A stretch of 64,000 bases of DNA, from positions 124,001-188,000 of the forward strand of contig JAPSLO010000007.1 of the NCBI GenBank assembly GCA_031180725.1, given 5' to 3'. The notes beneath the pieces are model-generated. The model made no database searches, was not told where the DNA came from, and was given only the letters and a program-made list of their open reading frames with translations. This document shows positions 1 through 7,280 of the stretch, piece by piece (position 1 is the first letter of the stretch; each line of letters opens with the position of its first letter). The position numbers and the translations under genes are program-made. This DNA comes from Roseomonas sp. (GTDB lineage Bacteria; Pseudomonadota; Alphaproteobacteria; Acetobacterales; Acetobacteraceae).

Positions 1-488
1 CGGCGGAAGGCGTCCAGGCTGACGACCTGGGCCGGGGCTTCAGGCTCGGCCGGTTTCTGGGGCGCCGCCGGCGGCTCGGCCACATCCTCATGCCGGACCT
101 CGGGCTCCAGCGTGGGCTGGAAGCGCAGGCCGTAGCGCACGGCGGGGTCGGCGAAGCCGGTCAGGGCGGTGAAGGGCACGACGAGCGTGGCGGGCACGCC
201 GCCGAAATAGAGACGCACGCTGAACTGCCGGGCGACGCGATCCACCTGCAAGGCCTCGAACTGGTGCTGCAGGACGATCGTCATCTCCTGCGGATAGCGG
301 GCCTTCAGGTGGCCAGGCAGCTTCGCGCCAGGATGATCCGTACGGAAGGTCAGGTAGAAATGGTGCTCCCCGGGCAGGCCTTCCTTGGCGACCATCTCCA
401 GCGCGCGCAGCACCACATCGCGCAGGGCGTCATCGGTCCAGCGTTCGTAGGGGATGAGGCTCGGCGATGGGCTGGCGTCGTCGCTCAT
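1..488 (-). CDS. sspB: ClpXP adaptor SspB, alphaproteobacterial type (C-terminus cut by window edge)
   Basis: SspB binds SsrA-tagged and some other proteins and hands them to the ClpXP protease. Reading down from the ATG at 488, 162 residues are visible before the window ends. The core has the family's typical segments: YERW near residue 14, GEHHFYLTF, LKARYPQEMTIVLQHQF, and FGGVPATLVVPF followed by LTGFADP. A proline/alanine-rich linker (PPAAPQKPAEPEAPA) follows, then VVSLDAFR, which matches the conserved ClpX-docking tail of alphaproteobacterial SspB. Only the last few residues should lie outside the window. The gene lies directly downstream of ssrA on the same strand, which fits its function. 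The family call comes from remembered sequence character rather than a search; it is strong because the whole domain is present. Confidence 0.93.
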   Translation of the reverse strand, partial: MSDDASPSPSLIPYERWTDDALRDVVLRALEMVAKEGLPGEHHFYLTFRTDHPGAKLPGHLKARYPQEMTIVLQHQFEALQVDRVARQFSVRLYFGGVPATLVVPFTALTGFADPAVRYGLRFQPTLEPEVRHEDVAEPPAAPQKPAEPEAPAQVVSLDAFR

Positions 489-650
489 GGGAATTCCCTG
501 TCCCGGCAACCATAGGGCGAGGCCCCCGCCTGCGAAAGGGGCACCCCCAGCGGAAGAAGCATCCCGCAGCATGTCATATCGGCACCCGCTTCCGCCCCTG
601 CCAGACCTTGGCCGCCAAGATGGCGCCGCGCAATGAAGGAGAATGAGAGG

Positions 651-940
651 AAGTGGGGGGCTTCTGTTGCCCGGTGCCCCCCGGACCGCGCTTACCTAGT
701 GTTAGGCAGCGAGTGCGACAGCCTCGCGGCTGTTGTCGTTCGCACTTATCGTTCGGCCCGATGACGGCGGAACCATGCCGGGCAAAAGCGACCCCTTTAC
801 CACGCGCGTCGAGCCTGTTTCGCCCCCGTTCCACCCGCCCCGACAAGGACGGAGATGACTGGTGGAGGCGCCGGGCACTGCCCCCGGGTCCGCAACGCTT
901 ATGCCGAGTCGTGTTTATCGCCATAGCCGGCAAGCCGGCA
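651..940 (-). ncRNA. ssrA: tmRNA (SsrA), circularly permuted two-piece form
   Basis: tmRNA rescues stalled ribosomes and adds a degradation tag. On the minus strand the acceptor half comes first and ends in CCA at 860. A 32-nt intervening loop (859-828) follows, then the coding half from 827. The acceptor stem pairs perfectly across the two halves: GGGGGCG (827-821) with CGCCUCC (870-864) next to ACCA. The tag frame 743-702 reads ANDNSREAVALAA and ends in TAA. The acceptor T-arm region (GCGGACCCGGGGGCAGUGCC) has the alphaproteobacterial form. A 3' hairpin (GGGGGGC 682-676 with GCCCCCC 661-655) probably closes the coding piece. The acceptor 5' end, given here as about 940, and the exact 3' end are estimates. 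The gene lies immediately upstream of sspB. Confidence 0.93.
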
Positions 941-946
941 GGGCGA

Positions 947-952
947 GATATA
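947..952 (-). promoter_or_regulatory. Possible -10 element of ssrA
   Basis: TATATC on the minus strand lies about 7-10 nt before the expected start of the acceptor RNA. The -35 position (about 970-975, TCGATT) is a poor match. This rests on position and AT content only. Confidence 0.3.
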
Positions 953-1064
953 GGGCGGGAGCGGCCAGGAATCGAGGGGTGTTGAGGTCACGGCCGCGCT
1001 GGATCATGGCTTGCTGCGGTGCTGCCTTGTCAGCCAAGTGATGACCATCGTGAGGAAACGCCCC

Positions 1065-1940
1065 ATGCACCGTCGCGCCATGCTCGCGGCCACCACTGCC
1101 GGCCTGCTGGCCGCCCCCACCCTGCGGGCCGCCGAAGGCCGCCGCTTCGACAGTGCCGGCGTGCCCATCCACTTCATCGAGGAAGGCCGGGGCGAGCCGG
1201 TCATCATGGTGCATGGCTACACCAGCGACATTGAACGCGGCTGGGTGCGCCCGGGCGTCTTCTCAGCCGTCGCGCAGCATTTCCGGGCCATCGCGATGGA
1301 CGCCCGCGGGCACGGACAGAGCGGCAAGCCGCACGACCGCGCCGCCTACGGGCCGGAGATGGGCCGCGACGTCACGCGGCTGATGGACCATCTCGGGATC
1401 CGCAAGGCGCATATCGTGGGCTACTCGATGGGCGCACATATCGTAGCGCAGCTCGCCATCCTCGATCCCGGACGCTTCGCGACCCTCACCCTGGGCGGCG
1501 CCGCGGGCCGGCTCGGCTGGTCGGAGGACGACCAGCGCCGCGTCGATGTGGAATCGGCGGAGATGGATCAGGGCCTGTTGCGGTCCCAGTTCCTCCGGCT
1601 CTGGCCGCGCGACCGGCCGCCGCCGAGCGAGGAGGAGATCCGCGCTGATTCGCAGCGCCGCCTGGCCGGCCAGGACCCCCGCGCACTGGCCGCGGTCCGG
1701 CGTTCCAACCCGGACCAGGTCGTGCCCATCGAGCGGCTGGCGCAGGTCCCGATGCCCACGCTGGGCATCGTGGGCACGGCTGACCCCTATCTCCGGGATT
1801 TCGAGCGGCTGAAGGCTGCTATGCCGCGGCTCGAACTGGTGACCATTCCCGGTGCGAGCCATGGCAGCGCCACCGGCACACCGGAATTCCGGACGGCGCT
1901 GATTCGGTTCCTTCAGGCCCACCCAGGGCTGGTCGGCTGA
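1065..1940 (+). CDS. Exported alpha/beta-fold hydrolase
   Basis: This 291-residue protein starts with a signal peptide of Tat-like form: HRR, then a hydrophobic run ending APTLRAAEG at about residue 25. It then has an alpha/beta-hydrolase core with the oxyanion region VMVHGYTS (about 48-54), the nucleophile elbow GYSMG (S121), an acid in GTADPY (D240) and a catalytic histidine in GASHG (H266). The expected triad is therefore complete, and the site of action is probably the periplasm. Start choice: ATG 1065 has GAGGA eight bases upstream and puts the signal peptide at the N-terminus; ATG 1041 would bury it. The substrate cannot be read from the sequence. The gene stands alone, pointing away from ssrA. 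Confidence 0.85.
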   Translation: MHRRAMLAATTAGLLAAPTLRAAEGRRFDSAGVPIHFIEEGRGEPVIMVHGYTSDIERGWVRPGVFSAVAQHFRAIAMDARGHGQSGKPHDRAAYGPEMGRDVTRLMDHLGIRKAHIVGYSMGAHIVAQLAILDPGRFATLTLGGAAGRLGWSEDDQRRVDVESAEMDQGLLRSQFLRLWPRDRPPPSEEEIRADSQRRLAGQDPRALAAVRRSNPDQVVPIERLAQVPMPTLGIVGTADPYLRDFERLKAAMPRLELVTIPGASHGSATGTPEFRTALIRFLQAHPGLVG

Positions 1941-2039
1941 CCTCCGGCCGACGGCCGTGCTAGACCCTGCCCAGGCCGTGCGGCTCCCGCCGCCCGGCCT
2001 GGGCCGCTGACGGCCCGAGCGGGCAGGGGCGAATCGGGC

Positions 2040-2978
2040 ATGGCGCTGACGGCGGAGCAGCAGCAGGAGATCGAGGTCGCGCGCGACGGCACGGCGGCCA
2101 CGCGCCGGCCCACCGTGCCGGCGCTGGAGGCGCTGCTGTTTCAGGCGATCCCAGTGCTGGACCACGGTTTCGTCCGCGTGGTGGACTACATGGGCGACGA
2201 TGCCGCGATCGTGCAGGCGGCCCGCGTTTCCTACGGCCGCGGCACGCGGGCGGCGAATGAGGATCGCGGGCTGATCCGTTACCTGATGCGGCACCGCCAC
2301 TCCACGCCCTTCGAAATGTGCGAGATCAAGTTCCACGTAAAGCTGCCCATCTTCGTGGCGCGGCAGTGGATCCGCCACCGCACCGCGAATGTGAATGAGT
2401 ACAGCGCCCGCTACTCCATCCTGGACCGGGAATTCTACATCCCCGCGCCGGAACACCTGGCCGCGCAATCCGCCGTGAACCGCCAGGGCCGCGGCAACGT
2501 GCTGGAAGGGGCGGAGGCGACCCGCGTCCTGCGGCTGCTGCAGGAGGACGCGACGCGCAACTACGACCACTATCTGGAGATGCTGAACGAGGACGAGGCC
2601 GGCCGGAAGCTGGACGAGACCCGCAGCGGCCTGGCGCGCGAGCTGGCGCGCATGAACCTGACGCTGAACACTTATACGCAGTGGTACTGGAAGACGGACC
2701 TGCACAACCTCTTCCACTTCCTCTCGCTGCGCGCCGACCCGCACGCCCAGTACGAGATCCGCGCCTACGCCGATGCAATGATGGGCATGGTAGAGGCCTG
2801 GGTGCCCAATGCCGCCGCCGCCTTCCGCGACTACCGCCTGGGCGCCGTCACCTTCTCCGCCCAGATGCTCGCCGTGCTGCGCCGCATGCTGACCGGCGAG
2901 GCGGTGGCGCAGGAGAGCTCCGGCCTGTCCAAGCGCGAATGGCGGGAATTGATGGAGGCGCTGGGGCGTGCCGGCTAA
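2040..2978 (+). CDS. thyX: FAD-dependent thymidylate synthase ThyX
   Basis: Makes dTMP from dUMP using methylenetetrahydrofolate, FAD and NADPH. The 312-residue protein carries the ThyX signature as [15 protein letters not shown] (residues 112-126), preceded by RHRHSTPFE (84-92). Both are FAD/dUMP-contact segments of the family. Length is slightly above the minimal ThyX because of a C-terminal helical part. The stop overlaps the start of a small membrane protein gene. An HD-type nucleotide phosphohydrolase and a sugar kinase follow in the same overlapping run, which suggests a nucleotide-metabolism transcription unit. Whether a ThyA enzyme exists elsewhere in the genome cannot be seen here. 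Confidence 0.96.
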   Translation: MALTAEQQQEIEVARDGTAATRRPTVPALEALLFQAIPVLDHGFVRVVDYMGDDAAIVQAARVSYGRGTRAANEDRGLIRYLMRHRHSTPFEMCEIKFHVKLPIFVARQWIRHRTANVNEYSARYSILDREFYIPAPEHLAAQSAVNRQGRGNVLEGAEATRVLRLLQEDATRNYDHYLEMLNEDEAGRKLDETRSGLARELARMNLTLNTYTQWYWKTDLHNLFHFLSLRADPHAQYEIRAYADAMMGMVEAWVPNAAAAFRDYRLGAVTFSAQMLAVLRRMLTGEAVAQESSGLSKREWRELMEALGRAG

Positions 2979-3201
2979 CGCCGCTTCGGCCAGGCGCGCG
3001 CCGGCGCGGCCGCGCGGCAAGGCCGCCGCCAGGGGCGCTGCCACCGCGGGCGCGGTCGCGCGCTGGTGGAAGGTGGCGCTGCTGGTGGCGCTGGCCACCA
3101 TTGGCCTGCCCCTGGCCCATGCCCTGTTCGGCGAGGTCGTCGCGCTGCTGGGCGGCGCGGTGCTGTTCGGTTTCCTGCTCGGGCGATGGACGGCGGGCTG
3201 A
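2968..3201 (+). CDS. Small membrane protein, function unknown
   Basis: A 77-residue protein starting at GTG 2968, overlapping the end of thyX by 11 bases and the next gene by one base. The first 30 residues are rich in alanine, arginine and lysine. Two hydrophobic stretches follow (about 34-53, [19 protein letters not shown], and 57-73), consistent with a two-helix hairpin in the inner membrane with the basic end in the cytoplasm. I do not recognise a family. The tight coupling on both sides supports that it is a real, translated gene. Confidence 0.6.
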   Translation: MPANAASARRAPARPRGKAAARGAATAGAVARWWKVALLVALATIGLPLAHALFGEVVALLGGAVLFGFLLGRWTAG

Positions 3202-3797
3202 TGGACGCGCAACGCATTGCCGCCGTGATCGACTTCCTGGCGCTGGCCGACCGGTTGAAGCATGTCGAGCGCCGCGGCCGGACCGTCGGCCCCGATGGCA
3301 CCGCCCGGCAGGAGAACTCGGCCGAGCATTGCTGGAACGTCGCCCTGGTCGCCCTACTGCTGCATGGCGAGGTCTCCGATCCACCCGATCTGGGGAAGGT
3401 GCTGGCCATGATCTGCGCCCATGACCTGGTGGAGATCGAGGCCGGCGACACCTTCGCCTATGACGAGGCGCATCTCCTGACTCAGGCGGAGCGCGAGAAG
3501 GCCGCCGCCGACGTCATCTTCAGCAAGCTGCCGCCCGACCTCGGCGCCCGGCTGCGCTCGCTGTGGGAAGAGTTCGAGGAAGGCCAGACCCCGGAAGCCC
3601 GCTTCGCCATGGCCTGCGACCGTGCCCAGGGGTTCCTCCAGGGCGTGATCGGCACCGGTCATTGGCGGCAGCAGAGCGTGACGGAAGCGCAGACCTACAA
3701 GCGCATGGACCCCGCCCGCCGCGTCGCTCCGGTCTTTGAGGCGCTGACCGCGGCGCTCTACGAACGCGCCCGCGCGGGCAAGATGTTCGCGACATGA
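3201..3797 (+). CDS. HD-domain phosphohydrolase (YfbR/HDDC2-like 5'-deoxynucleotidase family)
   Basis: A 198-residue single HD domain. Metal ligands are visible in order: H43 in AEHCWNVA, the H74-D75 pair in CAHDLVEIEAGD, and D140 in ACDRAQ. This spacing and the EIEAGD segment match the YfbR/HDDC2 group, whose characterised members remove phosphate from deoxynucleoside monophosphates. A role in dNMP turnover next to thyX is therefore plausible but inferred. Start: ATG 3201 overlaps the TGA of the upstream gene, indicating translational coupling; ATG 3186 is an in-frame alternative. The stop overlaps the following kinase gene by four bases. Confidence 0.8.
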   Translation: MDAQRIAAVIDFLALADRLKHVERRGRTVGPDGTARQENSAEHCWNVALVALLLHGEVSDPPDLGKVLAMICAHDLVEIEAGDTFAYDEAHLLTQAEREKAAADVIFSKLPPDLGARLRSLWEEFEEGQTPEARFAMACDRAQGFLQGVIGTGHWRQQSVTEAQTYKRMDPARRVAPVFEALTAALYERARAGKMFAT

Positions 3798-4678
3798 GCG
3801 TGCTGGTCTTCGGCTCGGCCAATGCCGACCTGGTCTTCGCGGTGCCCCGCCTGCCCGCGCCGGGCGAGACGGTGCTGGGCGAGGGCGTGCGCAGCTCCCC
3901 GGGCGGCAAGGGCGCCAACCAGGCCGTCGCCGCGGCGCGGGATGGCGCTGTCACCGCCTTTGCCGGCTGCATCGGCCGCGACGCCTTCGCCGAGGTAGCG
4001 ACGGCCGCGCTGCGCGAGGCCGGGGTGGACCTGGCCCGGCTGGTAATCACCGAGCTGCCGACCGGCTGCGCCTCGATCTGCGTGGATGGGCAGGGGCGCA
4101 ACCTGATCGCTGTCGCGCCCGGCGCCAACCTGGCCGCTCGCGCCGCGCAGGTGGAGGATGCCGCCCTGCGTCCAGGCGTGGTGGTGCTGATGCAGATGGA
4201 AGTGCCGGTGACCGAGATCTCTGCACTGGCCGCCCGCGCCCGGGCGCGCGGCGCGCGCGTGGTACTGAACCTGGCTCCGCCTGGCGAACTGCCGGCCGAG
4301 ACGCTGCGCCAGCTCGACCTGCTGATCGTGAACGAGCACGAGGCCGCCACCCTCGCCGCCCGCCTGGGCTGCGCCACCGGGGCCGCCGCGCTGCGGGGCG
4401 CAATCGGCGCGGATGTGGCGGTCACCCGCGGCGGAGAGGGCGCGGAAGCTGCGACGGAAGGCGGGCTGGTGCAGGTCCCGGCGTTCCCGGTGACGCCGGT
4501 CGATACCACCGGCGCCGGCGATTGCTGGTGCGGCGTGCTCTGCGCCGGGCTGGACCGCGGCCTGCCCCTGGAGCAGGCGATGCGCCGGGCCGCCGCCGCG
4601 GCCGCGATCGCCTGCACCCGCCCGGGCGCCGCCAGCGCCATGCCCCTGGCCGCCGAGATCGACGCCGCCCTCGGCTGA
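3794..4678 (+). CDS. rbsK: Ribokinase / PfkB-family sugar kinase
   Basis: A 294-residue PfkB-family kinase. The N-terminal FGSANADLVF (6-15) and GGKGANQ (37-43) are the ribose-kinase-type substrate-binding signature. DTTGAGD (237-243) is the C-terminal PfkB motif, with D243 as catalytic base. In ribokinase the product is ribose 5-phosphate, which would fit salvage of sugar released from nucleosides by the neighbouring nucleotide enzymes. Family is secure; ribose as substrate is likely but not proven by the motifs alone. The start ATG overlaps the upstream stop (ATGA). The gene converges on the binding-protein gene 7 bp downstream. Confidence 0.85.
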   Translation: MSVLVFGSANADLVFAVPRLPAPGETVLGEGVRSSPGGKGANQAVAAARDGAVTAFAGCIGRDAFAEVATAALREAGVDLARLVITELPTGCASICVDGQGRNLIAVAPGANLAARAAQVEDAALRPGVVVLMQMEVPVTEISALAARARARGARVVLNLAPPGELPAETLRQLDLLIVNEHEAATLAARLGCATGAAALRGAIGADVAVTRGGEGAEAATEGGLVQVPAFPVTPVDTTGAGDCWCGVLCAGLDRGLPLEQAMRRAAAAAAIACTRPGAASAMPLAAEIDAALG

Positions 4679-4685
4679 GGCCGCT

Positions 4686-6221
4686 TCAGCGCGGGCGGAT
4701 GTCCACCACCTGCACCTCCTCGTCCGCCCGGGCCTGGAAGGTCAGCCCGGCCTGGCCGGCGTGCACCGAACGCAGCACCCCGACGCCGATGATAAGTGCC
4801 TCATCGGCCACCTTCCCCATCAGCGCCTGAAGCTGCTGCGCGCGTGCCGCATCGTCCAGCGTGGCGCGGGCGCGCTGGATCTGCGCATCGGTGTCCGCCG
4901 CGCCGAGCCCGGTGAAATTCAGCGCCCCCAGCCCTGGCACCGTGCCCACCGAATGCAGCTGGGAGCCGAGAACGTAGGAGGTCTCCCCGGTCAGCGAGCC
5001 GAAGACGGTGACGAAGACGCCATATTCGCGGCGGTTGCGGCGCGGCAGGAAGTTGGCCTGCGGAACCACCTCCACCGCCGTGCGGATGCCGATGCGCGTC
5101 CAGGCCGCGGCGATGGCCTGGCAGATGCGCGGCGTGCGGTTCGGCGAGCAGAAGAGGTTCAGCCCGAAGCCCTGGCCCCAGCCGGCCTCGTTCAGCAGGT
5201 TGCGCGCCCCGGCCAGGTCCTGCGCCGGCACCGGCCGGTCCGGGATGGCGCCGAAGACGAAAGGTGGGGCCGCCTGGTCCGTGGGGTCGGCGAAGCCTTC
5301 CATGATCTGCCGCGCGATCGCCTCGCGGTTCAGCGCCAGCGACATGGCGCGGCGGACACGCGGGTCGCGCATGGGGTTCTGGCCGTTCGCCTCCACACCG
5401 GGCGGCGCCTGCCGCTCCACATCCGGGTAGATGTTCACGGCATAGACGGAAGGCCCGGTGAACAGGGCGAAGCGGCGGTCGGCCTCGATGCGGCCGGCAT
5501 CCTGCAGGGCAACGTTGTTGATGAAGTCCACATCGCCGGCCAGCAGGGCGGCGACGCGGGCGGTATCGTTCGGGATGGGCATCAGGCTTGCCGTCTCCCA
5601 CGCCGCCCGGCCGGCCCACCAGCCTTCATGCCGCCGCAGGACCAGCGGCGCGTTCGTGGACCAGCTTGCCACGCGGAAGGGGCCGGTGCCGATCGCCGCC
5701 TCGCCGGAATTGAATTCGGGGTTGCCCTTCGCAGCGACGCTGCGCGGCACGATGAAGATCTGGGTCAGGTTGGTGGGCAGGATCGGCAGCGGGCCGCTGG
5801 TGCGGATGCGGAAGGTCAGGTCGTCCACCACCTCCACCCCCGTCACGCCCGAGAGGTAGATGGTGTAGGGGTTCGGATTGCCTGGCACATTGGGCACGCG
5901 CTGGAAGCTGGCGGCGACATCCGCCGAGGTCAGCGGCGCGCCATCGTGGAATCGCACGCCCGGGCGGAGGCGGAATTCCCAGGTGGTCTCGTCCACCACG
6001 CGCCAGGATTCCGCCAGGCCCGGGCGCAACTGCATCTGCGCGTCGCGGGCCACCAGCGTCTCATAGATGTTCCGCAGCGCGCCGGTATTGGAGAGGTTCA
6101 GCAGCCAGTGCGGATCCAGCGTGCTCGGCGGCGACTGCATGCCGACGCGCAGCGTCTGCGGCATGGCCGGCCCGGCCAGCAGCAGCGACAGGCCCAGCGC
6201 CAAGCGTGGCAGGACGGCCAT
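4686..6221 (-). CDS. ABC transporter periplasmic binding protein, peptide/oligopeptide family 5
   Basis: A 511-residue exported solute-binding protein. The signal peptide is AVLPRLALGLSLLLAGPAMPQ, with cleavage near residue 21. The mature part begins TLRVGMQSPPSTLDPHW and contains the family-5 core ETTWEFRLRPGVRFHDGAPLTSADV and GTGPFRVASW. Ligand specificity (dipeptide, oligopeptide, nickel or other) cannot be assigned. Start: ATG 6221 has AAGGAG seven to eight bases upstream and places the signal peptide at the N-terminus. No permease or ATPase gene for it is adjacent, so it is either an orphan component or works with a transporter encoded elsewhere. Confidence 0.88.
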   Translation of the reverse strand: MAVLPRLALGLSLLLAGPAMPQTLRVGMQSPPSTLDPHWLLNLSNTGALRNIYETLVARDAQMQLRPGLAESWRVVDETTWEFRLRPGVRFHDGAPLTSADVAASFQRVPNVPGNPNPYTIYLSGVTGVEVVDDLTFRIRTSGPLPILPTNLTQIFIVPRSVAAKGNPEFNSGEAAIGTGPFRVASWSTNAPLVLRRHEGWWAGRAAWETASLMPIPNDTARVAALLAGDVDFINNVALQDAGRIEADRRFALFTGPSVYAVNIYPDVERQAPPGVEANGQNPMRDPRVRRAMSLALNREAIARQIMEGFADPTDQAAPPFVFGAIPDRPVPAQDLAGARNLLNEAGWGQGFGLNLFCSPNRTPRICQAIAAAWTRIGIRTAVEVVPQANFLPRRNRREYGVFVTVFGSLTGETSYVLGSQLHSVGTVPGLGALNFTGLGAADTDAQIQRARATLDDAARAQQLQALMGKVADEALIIGVGVLRSVHAGQAGLTFQARADEEVQVVDIRPR

Positions 6222-6409
6222 GCGCAATTCTCCTTCAGCAGGGCGGCTCCGGAGGCGGCCGGCCTCATGTAACAAGGAAAGTGCCACCGTCCAGCGCGGC
6301 GCGCACCGGGCGAAAGCATACATAGTTGCAGGGACACACCTTCCGGCGGTCACATCGCTAGGATATGCCGTCCCCTTGGCTCCCGATCCCGCCGAGGTTC
6401 CTCATCCTT

Positions 6410-6808
6410 ATGGCCCGTCACCGCATCTCCTCCGGCTCCCGTTTCGAGGACGAGATCGGCTATTCCCGCGCCGTCGTGGATGGCGACTGGGTCTTCGTCT
6501 CCGGCACCACTGGCTACGATTATGCCACCATGACTATCGCCCCCGGTGTGGTGGACCAGTGCGAGCAGGCCTTCCGCAACATCGAGGCGGCGGTGAAGCA
6601 GGCCGGTGGCCGGATGGAGGACATCGTGCGCGCCACCTTCATCCTGCCGGACCGGGCGGATTGGCCGCTCTGCTGGCCGGTGGTGAAGAAGTGGCTGGGG
6701 CGGGTGCGTCCGGCCTCCACCATGATGGTCGCCGGGCTGCAGGCGCCCGAGATGCGGATCGAGATTGAAGTCACGGCGCGCCTGCGCCGGCGCGAAGGGG
6801 ACCGCTGA
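6410..6808 (+). CDS. RidA-family protein
   Basis: A 132-residue YjgF/YER057c/UK114-family protein. RidA itself hydrolyses reactive enamines and imines formed by PLP enzymes; other subgroups have different substrates. The typical opening ISSGSRFEDEIGYSRAV and VFVSGTTGYDY are present. The usual catalytic arginine region near the C-terminus appears as a variant (STMMVAGLQAPEMRIEIEVTA) without the RxAV arrangement of archetypal RidA, so imine deaminase activity is uncertain. Start ATG 6410 matches the family N-terminus. The next gene follows after four bases and is probably co-transcribed. Confidence 0.82.
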   Translation: MARHRISSGSRFEDEIGYSRAVVDGDWVFVSGTTGYDYATMTIAPGVVDQCEQAFRNIEAAVKQAGGRMEDIVRATFILPDRADWPLCWPVVKKWLGRVRPASTMMVAGLQAPEMRIEIEVTARLRRREGDR

Positions 6809-6812
6809 GCCC

Positions 6813-7223
6813 ATGCGCTTCGCCGTGGACCGCCTGGACCACCTGGTCATCACCTGCCGCGACGTGGAGGTCAGCGCCGGCTGGTACCAGCGCGTGCTGG
6901 GCATGGAGCGCGAGGAATTCGGCACCGAGCGCCGCACCGCGCTGAAGTTCGGCGGGCAGAAGATCAACCTCCGTCCGCTGACTGCGACGCAGGAGGCCTG
7001 GTTCACCGGCACCGCTGCCGCGCCGGGCACGCAGGATCTCTGCTTCGTCGTCACCGTCCCGCCGGAGGAGGTAGTGGCCCACCTGCAGGCCATCGGCGTG
7101 CAGGTGGAGTTGGGCCCGGTGGCCAAGCAGGGCGCGCTGGGGCCCATCCGCTCCGTCTATTGCCGGGACCCGGATGGCAACCTGATCGAGATCGCGAGCT
7201 ACGGGGACGCATTTCCTTCATAG
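6813..7223 (+). CDS. VOC-superfamily protein (glyoxalase/dioxygenase fold)
   Basis: A 136-residue single vicinal-oxygen-chelate module pair. LDHLVITCRDVEVSAGWYQRVLGM at the N-terminus gives the first beta-alpha-beta unit with the metal-ligand histidine (about H9). RSVYCRDPDGNLIEIASY near the C-terminus gives the second unit with the metal-ligand glutamate. It resembles the small virulence-associated or glyoxalase-like VOC proteins; substrate unknown. Start ATG 6813 has GAAGGGG about a dozen bases upstream and sits four bases after the RidA stop. In-frame upstream starts would overlap RidA without benefit. Confidence 0.85.
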   Translation: MRFAVDRLDHLVITCRDVEVSAGWYQRVLGMEREEFGTERRTALKFGGQKINLRPLTATQEAWFTGTAAAPGTQDLCFVVTVPPEEVVAHLQAIGVQVELGPVAKQGALGPIRSVYCRDPDGNLIEIASYGDAFPS

Positions 7224-7280
7224 CGAAGCGTGATGGGCGGGGCGGCGCCGGCCGTCCTACCTCCACGCGCAGGAGGACCC

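Noticed and set aside
651-940. A prophage attachment site in ssrA
   Set aside because: tmRNA genes are frequent integration targets, but no integrase, direct repeat or phage gene is near this copy.
1263-3329. A 688-codon minus-strand frame over the alpha/beta hydrolase, thyX and neighbouring genes
   Set aside because: Antisense shadow with low-complexity composition; the plus strand encodes proteins with full catalytic motifs.
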